From Gemmataceae bacterium (GTDB lineage: Bacteria; Planctomycetota; Planctomycetia; Gemmatales; Gemmataceae), in contig JAFMJU010000290.1 of NCBI GenBank assembly GCA_017853285.1, positions 1 through 5,374 on the forward strand: a stretch of DNA of 5,374 nucleotides. The letters are read 5' to 3'. The notes under the pieces were generated by a model, which worked only from the letters and a program-made list of their open reading frames with translations, was not told the DNA's origin and ran no database searches. Positions within the stretch are counted from its first letter, which is position 1, and each line of letters starts with the position of its first letter. Made by a program: the position numbers and the translations under genes. Positions 1-5,374 of the stretch are shown here, one piece after another.

Positions 1-1329
1 CCCCTGGGCGCTTTCGATGATCTTGGTCGGGTGGCCCGGGCTTGCGCTCACCTTCGCCCCTTGGGGGAACGCATCGTCAAACCACAGATCCTCCTTCACC
101 ACCGGCACCGGACGATCCTTGCGGGTCGCCGGGTCGCTGTATTTCTCGGCGGTTGCCAACGCTGCCAGGTTCGCTTCCGCCTTGGAAACCGCGGAGTCCA
201 GGTCCTGTTTCTTTTTCACGATGTCCGCGGTCTCCAGCTTGGCGACGGGCTGGGTCAACAGCGCGTTGCCATCCATCGCCGGGTCGGCCGCCGAGTGGAA
301 AAAGGCGTACACGGAATAGAAGTCTTTGGCGCTGATGGGGTCGAATTTGTGGTCGTGGCACTGGGCGCAACCGCCCGTCAGGCCCAAAAACGCCGTGAAT
401 ACCGTGCTCGTCCGTTCCACCGCGTTGCGATAGATCCACTCCGCCTCGATGGACCCACCCTCGCTGGTGGTGGGACCGCAACGCAGGAATCCGGTGGCGA
501 TCTTTTGGTCCAGCGTCGCGTTCGGCATCAGGTCGCCGGCCAGTTGCTGGGTGGTGAACTGGTCAAAGGGCAGATTACGGTTGAAGGCCGCCACCACCCA
601 GTCGCGGTAGGCCCACATCTGCCGCTCGTTGTCCAGGTGCAGTCCATGGGTGTCGGCATAGCGTGCCAGGTCCAGCCAGTGCCGCGCCATTTCCTCTCCG
701 TGGCGGGGCGAGTTGAAATACCGTTCCACCATGCGCTCGTAGGCGCCGGGCGACTGGTCGTTCAAATACTGGTCCACCTCGGCCACTGTGGGTGGCAGGC
801 CGGTCAACGCGAAAGCGACGCGCCGAATCAGCGTCTCTTTGGTGGCTTCGCCCCGGAAGCTCAAGCCCGATTGGGCTAGGCGGGCTTGCAGGAAGCGATC
901 GATCGAGTTGCCGTCCCCGACGGGGGCCGCATGGTCCTTGATCGGTTCAAATGCCCAGTGCCCCTCGTATTTGCCACCCTGCTGAACCCATTGTTTCAGC
1001 AGGTTCTTTTCCCGGTCCGTCAGAACCTTCTTGGTGGAGGCCGGCGGCATCCGCTCGGTTTCCACATCCGTGTGCAATCGCTCGATCAGTTGCGATTTTT
1101 CCGGTTTCCCTGCCACCACCGCTGGTTCGCCCGACTTGCCGCCCTTGTAGGCCGCCTCGGGTTGGTCCAGCCGCAGCCCGCCATTTTTCTTCCCCGGCCC
1201 ATGGCACGACAGGCAATGCTCGGCGAGGATGGGGCGGATGTCCTTGTTGAACTGCAGGTCGGCACCAGCAGCGGGCAGTGCGGTAAGGCATGCCACCAAG
1301 GCCGGGGCCAGCAAGGCAAACGATCGCAT
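1..1329 (-). CDS. Exported PSCyt1-DUF1549 (PSCyt2) cytochrome-like protein, C-terminus cut by the window edge
   Basis: I read 443 uninterrupted codons from the ATG at 1329 to the left edge. Residues 1-23 look like a Sec signal peptide: MRS, a hydrophobic Ala/Leu stretch, then a likely A-G-A cleavage before D24. A PSCyt1-type cytochrome c segment follows at about 25-110, with a haem-binding CLSCH at 39-43 and the downstream MPP at 94-96 that often supplies the Met ligand. DUF1549/PSCyt2 covers about 143-350, with the family's RHWLDLARYADT run and a second CAQCH at 321-325 followed by DHKFDP. A charged, probably coiled-coil linker (364-395) leads into WFDDAFP (416-422), resembling the start of the LamG-like insert that some members carry before DUF1553. 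The complete protein would therefore continue well beyond the window. The family is exported and probably binds haem c; its substrate is unknown, though members are often found near sulfatases and glycoside hydrolases. A weak AGGG lies 8 bases before the ATG. Identification is firm; function is not. Confidence 0.93.
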   Translation of the reverse strand, partial: MRSFALLAPALVACLTALPAAGADLQFNKDIRPILAEHCLSCHGPGKKNGGLRLDQPEAAYKGGKSGEPAVVAGKPEKSQLIERLHTDVETERMPPASTKKVLTDREKNLLKQWVQQGGKYEGHWAFEPIKDHAAPVGDGNSIDRFLQARLAQSGLSFRGEATKETLIRRVAFALTGLPPTVAEVDQYLNDQSPGAYERMVERYFNSPRHGEEMARHWLDLARYADTHGLHLDNERQMWAYRDWVVAAFNRNLPFDQFTTQQLAGDLMPNATLDQKIATGFLRCGPTTSEGGSIEAEWIYRNAVERTSTVFTAFLGLTGGCAQCHDHKFDPISAKDFYSVYAFFHSAADPAMDGNALLTQPVAKLETADIVKKKQDLDSAVSKAEANLAALATAEKYSDPATRKDRPVPVVKEDLWFDDAFPQGAKVSASPGHPTKIIESAQG

Positions 1330-1362
1330 GAGTGAAACCCTACAGACATTCAGGCGGGACCC

Positions 1363-1373
1363 GGGTTGAACCC
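1363..1373. repeat. Short perfect inverted repeat GGGTT-G-AACCC
   Basis: Five-base arms surround a single central base, between the minus-strand gene start at 1329 and the AT-rich patch near 1405. If transcription of the PSCyt1 gene starts near that patch, the element would lie in its untranslated leader. In GC-rich DNA a repeat of this size can arise by chance, and no second copy is visible in the window. Confidence 0.2.
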
Positions 1374-1467
1374 CGAAAGGCGGGTGACCGGGCTAGTGGA
1401 TTAAATTCTATCCTCCCCAACCCCCGCAAGATAGCATTTGTTTCCAGTTGTCGGACTCAGGGATTCC

Positions 1468-1472
1468 AGGAG
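1468..1472 (+). promoter_or_regulatory. Ribosome binding site AGGAG that fixes the start of the formamidase-like gene
   Basis: AGGAG is followed by seven bases and then the ATG at 1480, which is ideal spacing. The same frame is open further upstream, with a TTG at 1438 and a GTG at 1474, but the GTG is only one base from the AGGAG and the TTG has no comparable site. The twin-arginine signal also falls at the expected place if translation starts at 1480. Confidence 0.8.
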
Positions 1473-1479
1473 CGTGACC

Positions 1480-2964
1480 ATGGCTAAACCCAACAGGAGA
1501 AACGCCTTGTGGTCGGCACCCGCCGCCTTGGCCGCCGGCGGATCGCTCGTACGGGGAGAAACTCCCGCACCGGACAATGCCTTGGTCAGGGAAAATGCCA
1601 GGCCCGGCACCACCGATTGGCAACTCACCTATGTGAAGTTTGATGCCAAGGAACGCTTCCGGTCACGCCTGATCGAGGGCTACTGCTCACGCGCCAGCGT
1701 GCGCCCGGGGCAGAAAATCACCTTCCATGTCAGCACCGAACCTGCCGCCCAGTCTCGGATCGAAATCTTCCGCATGGGCCACTACCAGGGCAAGGGTGCC
1801 CGTCATATGGCCACACTCGGCCCCTTCCCCACCACTACCCAACCCACCCCGGACCGGGGCCCCAAGCGCCTGCGCGAATGTGGCTGGAAGCCATCCGTCG
1901 AATGGGAGATCCCCGCCGATTGGCCCAGTGGCGTCTACCTCGGCAAGCTCAACTGCGACCGCCACCGCTTCCAAAGCTATGTCACTTTCATCGTGGTGGA
2001 AGATCGCAAAAGCGACCTGTTGTTCCAGTGCAGCACCAACACCTGGCAGGCTTACAACAAATGGCCGCTGGCCGATTCGCTGTACGAAAACGATCATCCC
2101 TCCAAAAAGCCCCTGGTCTCCGGAGTGCGTGTCAGCTTCAACCGTCCCTACGCCAAGTACCCGCAAGTGGTGGATCATCCGTTGTCCATCGGCTCGGGCG
2201 AATTCCTGCTGTGGGAATTCCCGTTCGCATTCTGGCTGGAGGGCAAGGGATACGATGTCACCTATTGCGCCAACGAGGATGTCCATGCAGGCGGTGCCGA
2301 TTTCATCGCCCGGTCCAAGGGATTCCTGTCAGTGGGCCACGATGAGTACTGGACCCGCCGCCAATACGATGCCTGCATGGAGGCGGTGCGCCGTGGCGTG
2401 AATTTCGGTTTTTTCTCCGGCAACAGTGTCTGCTTCCTGGTGGACGACGCGGTGCCCCGCCAGCTCGAGCGCCTCGGCCGTTTTGGCGGCATCCGTCCCG
2501 GTGAGGAGAAATACATGGAAGACCTGCCCGCCCAGGCCCCCAACGAATCCACCCTCATCGGCGCCCAGACCGTCTCCCCGTTCAACGGTTCCGGTGACTG
2601 GACCTGCTGCAACCCGGGCCATTGGCTGTTCGAGGGTACCGGCATGAAAAAGGGTGATTCCGTCCCCGGCCTCGTCGGCTGGGAGTTCCATGGCGATCCC
2701 GCACCTATCCCCGGTCTCGAGGTCCTCGCCAAGGGTGCCACCATCAACAGCGGCAACCAGCCATCCCATTACGAGGCCACCATCTATCCAGGCCCCAAGG
2801 GCAACACCGTCTTCAACGCCAGCACCATCTTCTGGGCTATGGGCCTCAGCAACCCACCCGGCCACATACTGCCCTTCGTCCACGACGGCCGCCCCCACGG
2901 CCCCGACCCCCGAGTGCAGCGGATCACGGAAAATCTTCTGAGTAGGTGGCTGGGGAGTAAATGA
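1480..2964 (+). CDS. Tat-exported N,N-dimethylformamidase large (beta) subunit-like protein
   Basis: The protein has 494 residues. Its N-terminus has R6-R7 followed by an Ala/Gly/Leu-rich stretch (to about 24), resembling a Tat signal. The core runs from about 50 to 492. Landmarks are the beta-sandwich-like GVYLGKL (151-157), TWQAYN (188-193), HDEYW (287-291), FFSGN (311-315) and HWLFEGTG (381-388). These match my memory of the C-terminal domain of the N,N-dimethylformamidase large subunit. In the characterised enzyme a mononuclear iron is held by two Tyr and one Glu; Y290 and E385 are candidate counterparts here, inferred by motif only. Characterised large subunits are around 760 residues and act with a small subunit. 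This protein is much shorter and no small-subunit gene is visible, so formamidase activity should not be assumed; another hydrolase or a structural role is possible. The gene is divergent from the PSCyt1 gene and converges on the ankyrin gene. Family assignment is good, substrate unknown. Confidence 0.85.
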   Translation: MAKPNRRNALWSAPAALAAGGSLVRGETPAPDNALVRENARPGTTDWQLTYVKFDAKERFRSRLIEGYCSRASVRPGQKITFHVSTEPAAQSRIEIFRMGHYQGKGARHMATLGPFPTTTQPTPDRGPKRLRECGWKPSVEWEIPADWPSGVYLGKLNCDRHRFQSYVTFIVVEDRKSDLLFQCSTNTWQAYNKWPLADSLYENDHPSKKPLVSGVRVSFNRPYAKYPQVVDHPLSIGSGEFLLWEFPFAFWLEGKGYDVTYCANEDVHAGGADFIARSKGFLSVGHDEYWTRRQYDACMEAVRRGVNFGFFSGNSVCFLVDDAVPRQLERLGRFGGIRPGEEKYMEDLPAQAPNESTLIGAQTVSPFNGSGDWTCCNPGHWLFEGTGMKKGDSVPGLVGWEFHGDPAPIPGLEVLAKGATINSGNQPSHYEATIYPGPKGNTVFNASTIFWAMGLSNPPGHILPFVHDGRPHGPDPRVQRITENLLSRWLGSK

Positions 2965-3000
2965 AAACAAGACATGTGGAGTGTTTAAGCCCTTTGTCCC

Positions 3001-3519
3001 TCACCCCCTCCGCACCATGAAGGGCGGCACCCGTACCTCCACCTCCTTGATCGATTGCAGGTAATCCAGCACCGGCTTGGCGAAGCGGCCTCCCACCGTG
3101 GCATGGAAATGCAGGCCGAAACCGTGCGGGCCCCTGGCGTCAATCAGCCCGGGCTCCAGCTCCAGAAGACCTTTCACCACCTCCAGCTTGCCCAGCATCG
3201 CCGCGCAGAAAAGGTCTGGTCGCGCACCTTGGCTCATAAGGAATTCGGCGATGTCGGCTCGTCCCATGTGCGAGGCGGCACCAAGCCCTGTTTCCCAGTC
3301 ACCCCCGCCCCAGTCCATGGTCGCGTTCACCAGGCCGGGCTCACGACCCAGCAGGTGGCGCACCAGATCCAGGTCCATATGGGCGGCCACCACAAAATCC
3401 TGGACCATCAGCCGGTTGATCTGCGGCCGCTTCCAGCTCGGCGTGAATTCAGGTGCCGGATAATCCCGCTCAAAAGCCGCTTCCACCGGTCCATGAGCCG
3501 CTGTTGGATTGGGTTCCAT
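3001..3519 (-). CDS. Small ankyrin-repeat protein
   Basis: The protein has 172 residues and no signal peptide or membrane segment, so it is probably cytoplasmic. I see about four ankyrin units: 41-67 (DFVVAAHMDLDLVRHLLG), 77-102 (GAASHMGRADIAEFLMSQGA), 103-129 (CAAMLGKLEVVKGLLELEPG) and a degenerate last one at about 132-159 (HGFGLHFHATVGG). Between units one and two lies a Trp/Gly-rich loop, DWGGGDWET (69-77). The loop, the GARPDLFCAAMLG junction and the GPHGFGLHFHA segment resemble a conserved bacterial single-domain ankyrin family, so this is not a random ankyrin fragment. Such proteins mediate protein contacts; the partner is unknown. The ATG at 3519 is chosen because GGGAGG precedes it by seven bases. 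A GTG at 3549 would add ten Gly-rich residues but lacks a binding site. The gene ends 36 bases from the convergent formamidase-like gene and lies downstream of the glycosyltransferase gene. Confidence 0.85.
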   Translation of the reverse strand: MEPNPTAAHGPVEAAFERDYPAPEFTPSWKRPQINRLMVQDFVVAAHMDLDLVRHLLGREPGLVNATMDWGGGDWETGLGAASHMGRADIAEFLMSQGARPDLFCAAMLGKLEVVKGLLELEPGLIDARGPHGFGLHFHATVGGRFAKPVLDYLQSIKEVEVRVPPFMVRRG

Positions 3520-3526
3520 TCGCCCG

Positions 3527-3532
3527 CCTCCC
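3527..3532 (-). promoter_or_regulatory. Ribosome binding site GGGAGG that fixes the ankyrin gene start
   Basis: Read on the minus strand, GGGAGG is followed by seven bases and the ATG at 3519. It lies inside the upstream extension that a start at GTG 3549 would translate, so it argues for the shorter protein. Confidence 0.75.
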
Positions 3533-3555
3533 GTGTCTGGTTCATCCACCCGGGA

Positions 3556-3561
3556 AGTATA
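3556..3561 (-). promoter_or_regulatory. Possible -10 box (TATACT) for the ankyrin gene
   Basis: TATACT on the minus strand matches the sigma-70 -10 consensus at five of six positions and lies about 37 bases before the ATG. No convincing -35 box is found 16-18 bases further upstream. It would give the ankyrin gene its own promoter, separate from the glycosyltransferase gene. Confidence 0.25.
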
Positions 3562-3587
3562 CGGCAGTCAGTTCAGGCCGGTTCGTG

Positions 3588-3611
3588 AAAAGCCACCCTG
3601 CTTGCAAGGGC
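3588..3611 (-). terminator. Weak hairpin plus short T-run downstream of the glycosyltransferase gene
   Basis: On the minus strand GCCCT and AGGGT can pair (the outermost pair is G-T) around a seven-base loop, and TTTT follows three bases later. An alternative AGCC/GGCT stem ends directly at the T-run. Stems of four or five pairs are weak for an intrinsic terminator, so this is only a candidate. It starts about 20 bases after the glycosyltransferase stop codon, where a terminator could be expected. Confidence 0.25.
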
Positions 3612-3629
3612 TGCGATCAATAGTTGCAA
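3602..3629. repeat. Two TTGCAA palindromes 22 bases apart
   Basis: The self-complementary hexamer TTGCAA occurs at 3602-3607 and 3624-3629, a spacing of about two helical turns, in the 112 bases between the ankyrin start and the glycosyltransferase stop. The first copy lies within CTTGCAAG and overlaps the weak hairpin. It could be a pair of binding half-sites, part of a leader structure, or coincidence. Confidence 0.25.
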
Positions 3630-3631
3630 AC

Positions 3632-4852
3632 TCAGGCCACCATGCTCCGGAAGATCTCCAGCATCCGCTGGCCCATCCGCGCGGGCCTGAAAAGATTCAA
3701 CCTTTCCCTGCCCCTTTGAATCAGCGTGTCACGCAAATCCTGGTCTGCAAGCACACGCTGCATGGCCCCGGTGAAACCCGGCTCATCTTCAGGTGGCACC
3801 AGCAGGCCCGCATCCCCCACCACCTCGGGAACACTGGTCGCGTCCCCGGCTACCAGCGGTGTTTCCAAAGCCATGGCTTCAATGCTTGGCAGCCCAAAAC
3901 CTTCGTAGCGGGTCGGGTACAGCACGGCTCGGGCATGCGCCATGGCCCGCAGGAAGGGCAATCGGTCCAGGTTGGGCAAGATCAGCACCTTGCCGTCTCC
4001 CGATACCCAGATACCCCGTTCAAACCGGCCGTTGGCTTGCTCCGCGGGGTCAATCAACTGGCCAAGCATCTGGTCGTTCAGGGTTCCGGTGCTGGCCACC
4101 ACCAACTTCAATGCGGGGTGCTGCACCCCCCGGAAAGCCCGAACGCCCAGCGGCACATTCTTCCGCACCCGGTTGAAGCCAGTCGCGGCTCCCACGGGCA
4201 GAAACACATAATCACCCCAGTCGGTCACGCGGTCACCGCCCGCCCAAAGGGGCTGGCTCATTTGGGACAGATCGCGGGCGCTTTCCAGTGTGGACGGCGG
4301 ATCATACAGCGCGTGCCACACCACCTCCGCGCGTTCCTTGGGAAAAGGCAGCAGCCGGCAGATGCGGTCCCGTGCGTCGTTTGACACGCACAGCAACCTG
4401 TCCACCGCCCCACCGATCCGCGCCAGGGTTTCCCGCCGTTTGCGCGCGGTCTCCCCAAACACTTGGGGGAATTCCAGGAACCCCGCGTCATGGAAAGTGA
4501 TCGCCTGCGGGCAGGGTGGGCATTCCAGCCCCGTGTAGTACGAGGCGTAAAACAAGTCGGGCTTCAGGGAACTGACCAAGCCCAACAAGGCCGGATCCAG
4601 CACGTCAGCAAGTGACAGGCCTTTCGGCCAGTCAATCAGATGCAGGGTCAAATCATCCCGTCGCACCAGCGGTTGCCAGGTGTCATCCAGCCCGGCCAGG
4701 GGAAAAAGCGCCTTGGGGTCGGATGGGCAAATCACATCCAGATGCAGGCCCGCAGATGCGCCGCATGTGGCCAGCGATTCCAGCAGCGCCCGGCAATGGA
4801 CCCCAAGGCCACCGGATACTCCCAGATGGGGAAGAAACATCGCCAGCCGCAC
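3632..4852 (-). CDS. Family 4 (GT-B fold) glycosyltransferase
   Basis: The 406-residue length is normal for a GT4 enzyme, which transfers a sugar from a nucleotide-sugar donor with retention of configuration. The N-terminal Rossmann-like domain spans about 1-185. It opens with RLAMFLPHLGVSGGLGVHCR, carrying the glycine-rich loop (11-18) typical of the acceptor side, and includes TFHDAGFLEFP (119-129) and LLCVSND (153-159). The donor domain is at about 213-395. It holds the basic RKN (230-232) expected to contact the donor phosphates, and an E-x7-E motif, E317 to E325, in YEGFGLPSIEAMALETPLVAG. No transmembrane segment is apparent, so it should act at the cytoplasmic face, for example in polysaccharide, O-antigen or glycolipid synthesis. 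Donor and acceptor cannot be read from sequence. The start is a GTG with AGGG six bases upstream; the next Met (residue 5, ATG at 4840) would delete part of the first beta strand. The gene follows the LysM gene after 46 bases and may share its transcript. Confidence 0.92.
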   Translation of the reverse strand: MRLAMFLPHLGVSGGLGVHCRALLESLATCGASAGLHLDVICPSDPKALFPLAGLDDTWQPLVRRDDLTLHLIDWPKGLSLADVLDPALLGLVSSLKPDLFYASYYTGLECPPCPQAITFHDAGFLEFPQVFGETARKRRETLARIGGAVDRLLCVSNDARDRICRLLPFPKERAEVVWHALYDPPSTLESARDLSQMSQPLWAGGDRVTDWGDYVFLPVGAATGFNRVRKNVPLGVRAFRGVQHPALKLVVASTGTLNDQMLGQLIDPAEQANGRFERGIWVSGDGKVLILPNLDRLPFLRAMAHARAVLYPTRYEGFGLPSIEAMALETPLVAGDATSVPEVVGDAGLLVPPEDEPGFTGAMQRVLADQDLRDTLIQRGRERLNLFRPARMGQRMLEIFRSMVA

Positions 4853-4858
4853 GGTGTG

Positions 4859-4862
4859 CCCT
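4859..4862 (-). promoter_or_regulatory. Ribosome binding site AGGG supporting a GTG start for the glycosyltransferase
   Basis: On the minus strand AGGG lies six bases before the GTG at 4852, with a GAGG a few bases further upstream (4865-4868). For the alternative ATG at 4840 the same site would be about 18 bases away, which is too far, so the GTG is preferred. Confidence 0.5.
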
Positions 4863-4898
4863 ATCCTCGCCGGTTTCCAGTGCCTGTCCGCTAAGCAA

Positions 4899-5374
4899 TC
4901 AGCGCGGTGTGCTGGTAAGTTTGCGAACCTGATCCAAGGGTAGCAGGTACACTTCCTGGCCGGCCACGGGAGACCCGTCCTTGGCCAGGGTTTCGCCCCC
5001 GCGGGGATGGGTCTGGTTGAAGGTTTTCAGGGTGGAAGCGTACAGCGTGGTCCCGTATTGGGCCTGGCTGATTTTTTCCCACGAATCCCCGGCCTGCACC
5101 TTATAGGGATGCTCCGTCCACGACGACACCGCCCCGCTGGCGTTGTTCAGCGCGCCGTTCACGGTGTTGTTGAGGTTGTTGCTCGCGGTGTTCAGCGAGT
5201 TGTTCAACCCGTTCACGGCGTTGTTCAGGTTACTGGCGCCACCATTCAACTGGTTGCTCAATCCCCCGATGGCGGAATTGGTCTGGTTGTTGAGGTTGTT
5301 GGCTGTGGTGTTGAGGTTTCTGGAAGCCTCATTCAGCGAGGTGCCAAGCCCGTTGACTGTGTTGTTCATCTGCG
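4899..5374 (-). CDS. Asn-rich repeat plus C-terminal LysM domain protein, probably cut at its N-terminus
   Basis: The frame is open to the right edge. The only Met (codon at 5367-5369) is not a convincing start: CGCAG precedes it, no signal peptide follows, and the Met sits where other repeat units carry Leu. Numbering from that Met gives 156 residues. Residues 1-82 are dominated by Asn, Leu, Ala, Gly, Ser and Thr in units such as LNNAVNGLNNSLNTASNN. Residues 88-145 look like a LysM domain: YKVQAGDSWEKISQAQYG at the start, an Asn in TFNQTHP, and VAGQEVYLLP at the end. LysM binds GlcNAc-containing glycans, mainly peptidoglycan, so an envelope location is inferred. In LysM proteins of this form the preceding repeat could be a spacer or a helical rod. 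The gene is upstream of, and may be co-transcribed with, the glycosyltransferase gene. LysM is fairly sure; the protein's role and length are unknown. Confidence 0.8.
   Translation of the reverse strand, partial: QMNNTVNGLGTSLNEASRNLNTTANNLNNQTNSAIGGLSNQLNGGASNLNNAVNGLNNSLNTASNNLNNTVNGALNNASGAVSSWTEHPYKVQAGDSWEKISQAQYGTTLYASTLKTFNQTHPRGGETLAKDGSPVAGQEVYLLPLDQVRKLTSTPR
5124..5369 (-). repeat. Degenerate Asn/Leu repeat region, mostly 18-residue (54-base) units
   Basis: In residues counted from the Met at 5369, the units are 1-18, 19-36, an 11-residue unit 37-47, 48-65 and a partial unit 66-79. Units 1-18 and 48-65 agree at 12 of 18 positions. Each full unit can be read as a 7-residue plus an 11-residue block starting with Leu or Met. 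At DNA level a 16-base sequence (GTTGTTGAGGTTGTTG on the plus strand) occurs exactly at 5166-5181 and 5286-5301, 120 bases apart, and TTCAGCGAG occurs at 5191-5199 and 5332-5340. The exact copies suggest fairly recent internal duplication. Confidence 0.75.

Larger units (their letters stand above)
1330..1479. promoter_or_regulatory. Divergent intergenic region between the PSCyt1 gene and the formamidase-like gene
   Basis: The two flanking genes are transcribed away from each other, so both promoters should lie in these 150 bases or run into the coding starts. The only AT-rich patch is at about 1400-1412. It contains TAGAAT on the minus strand (1405-1410), a five-of-six match to the sigma-70 -10 box, but no good -35 box at normal spacing. 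On the plus strand I found only four-of-six -10 matches (for example at 1409-1414 and 1432-1437). The 11-base GGGTT-G-AACCC inverted repeat at 1363-1373 could be an operator half-site pair or chance. The role of the region is inferred from gene orientation; the individual boxes are weak. Confidence 0.45.

Noticed and set aside
31..879. A 282-codon plus-strand open frame opposite the PSCyt1-DUF1549 gene
   Set aside because: It is antisense to a gene with clear family motifs, its translation is rich in Arg, Gly and Val without domain patterns, and GC-rich codon bias commonly leaves such antisense frames open.
1362..1383. Possible terminator-like hairpins in the GC-rich patch of the divergent region
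   Set aside because: Stems are only four or five pairs, no T-run follows in either direction, and a terminator is not expected between divergent genes.
1438..1479. A 14-residue N-terminal extension of the formamidase-like protein from TTG at 1438
   Set aside because: The extension would place the strong AGGAG site inside the coding region and move the twin-arginine motif away from the N-terminus; the ATG at 1480 fits better.
1687..2970. Two long minus-strand open frames (1687-2286 and 2329-2970) opposite the formamidase-like gene
   Set aside because: Both mirror a gene whose motifs are continuous over the whole length; their Gly/Ala/Val-rich translations look like antisense shadows.
3509..4384. 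A 291-codon plus-strand open frame spanning the ankyrin start and the glycosyltransferase
   Set aside because: It overlaps the start of one well-supported gene and the C-terminal part of another on the opposite strand, and its translation shows no recognisable domain or signal.
5124..5369. CRISPR-like or tandem non-coding repeat at the right edge
   Set aside because: Repeats are degenerate, have no spacers of uniform length, and keep an open reading frame leading into a LysM domain, so they are coding repeats.

Overview
The window is GC-rich chromosomal DNA from a bacterium of the Planctomycetota–Verrucomicrobiota–Chlamydiota group, with Verrucomicrobiota slightly favoured. The main pointer is the leftmost gene, a cytochrome-c-like PSCyt1 plus DUF1549 (PSCyt2) protein. 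That architecture is greatly expanded in Planctomycetota and Verrucomicrobiota and uncommon elsewhere. Clear Shine-Dalgarno sequences (AGGAG, GGGAGG) sit in front of two genes. Nothing in the window indicates a plasmid, phage or insertion sequence.

Layout. (1) Positions 1-1329, minus strand: an exported PSCyt1-DUF1549 protein with two CXXCH motifs, cut off by the left edge before its expected DUF1553 domain. (2) Positions 1330-1479: a short divergent intergenic region that must carry the promoters of genes 1 and 2. (3) Positions 1480-2964, plus strand: a Tat-like exported protein of the N,N-dimethylformamidase large (beta) subunit-like family. (4) A 36-base convergent gap. (5) Positions 3001-3519, minus strand: a small ankyrin-repeat protein. 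(6) Positions 3632-4852, minus strand: a family 4 (GT-B) glycosyltransferase. (7) Positions 4899-5374, minus strand: the C-terminal part of a protein with an Asn-rich near-18-residue repeat followed by a LysM domain, running off the right edge.

How the genes relate. LysM protein, glycosyltransferase and ankyrin gene lie head to tail on the minus strand. The first pair is only 46 bases apart and may be co-transcribed; the ankyrin gene has an 82-base leader with a weak promoter-like box and a weak hairpin, so it may be separate. A cell-surface theme (LysM, glycosyltransferase) is plausible for the right half. The left half holds two exported proteins of different families transcribed divergently. 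No gene set here forms a recognisable named pathway, and I see no convincing undescribed system. The most unusual items are the Asn-rich helical repeat in front of LysM and the short stand-alone formamidase-like protein.
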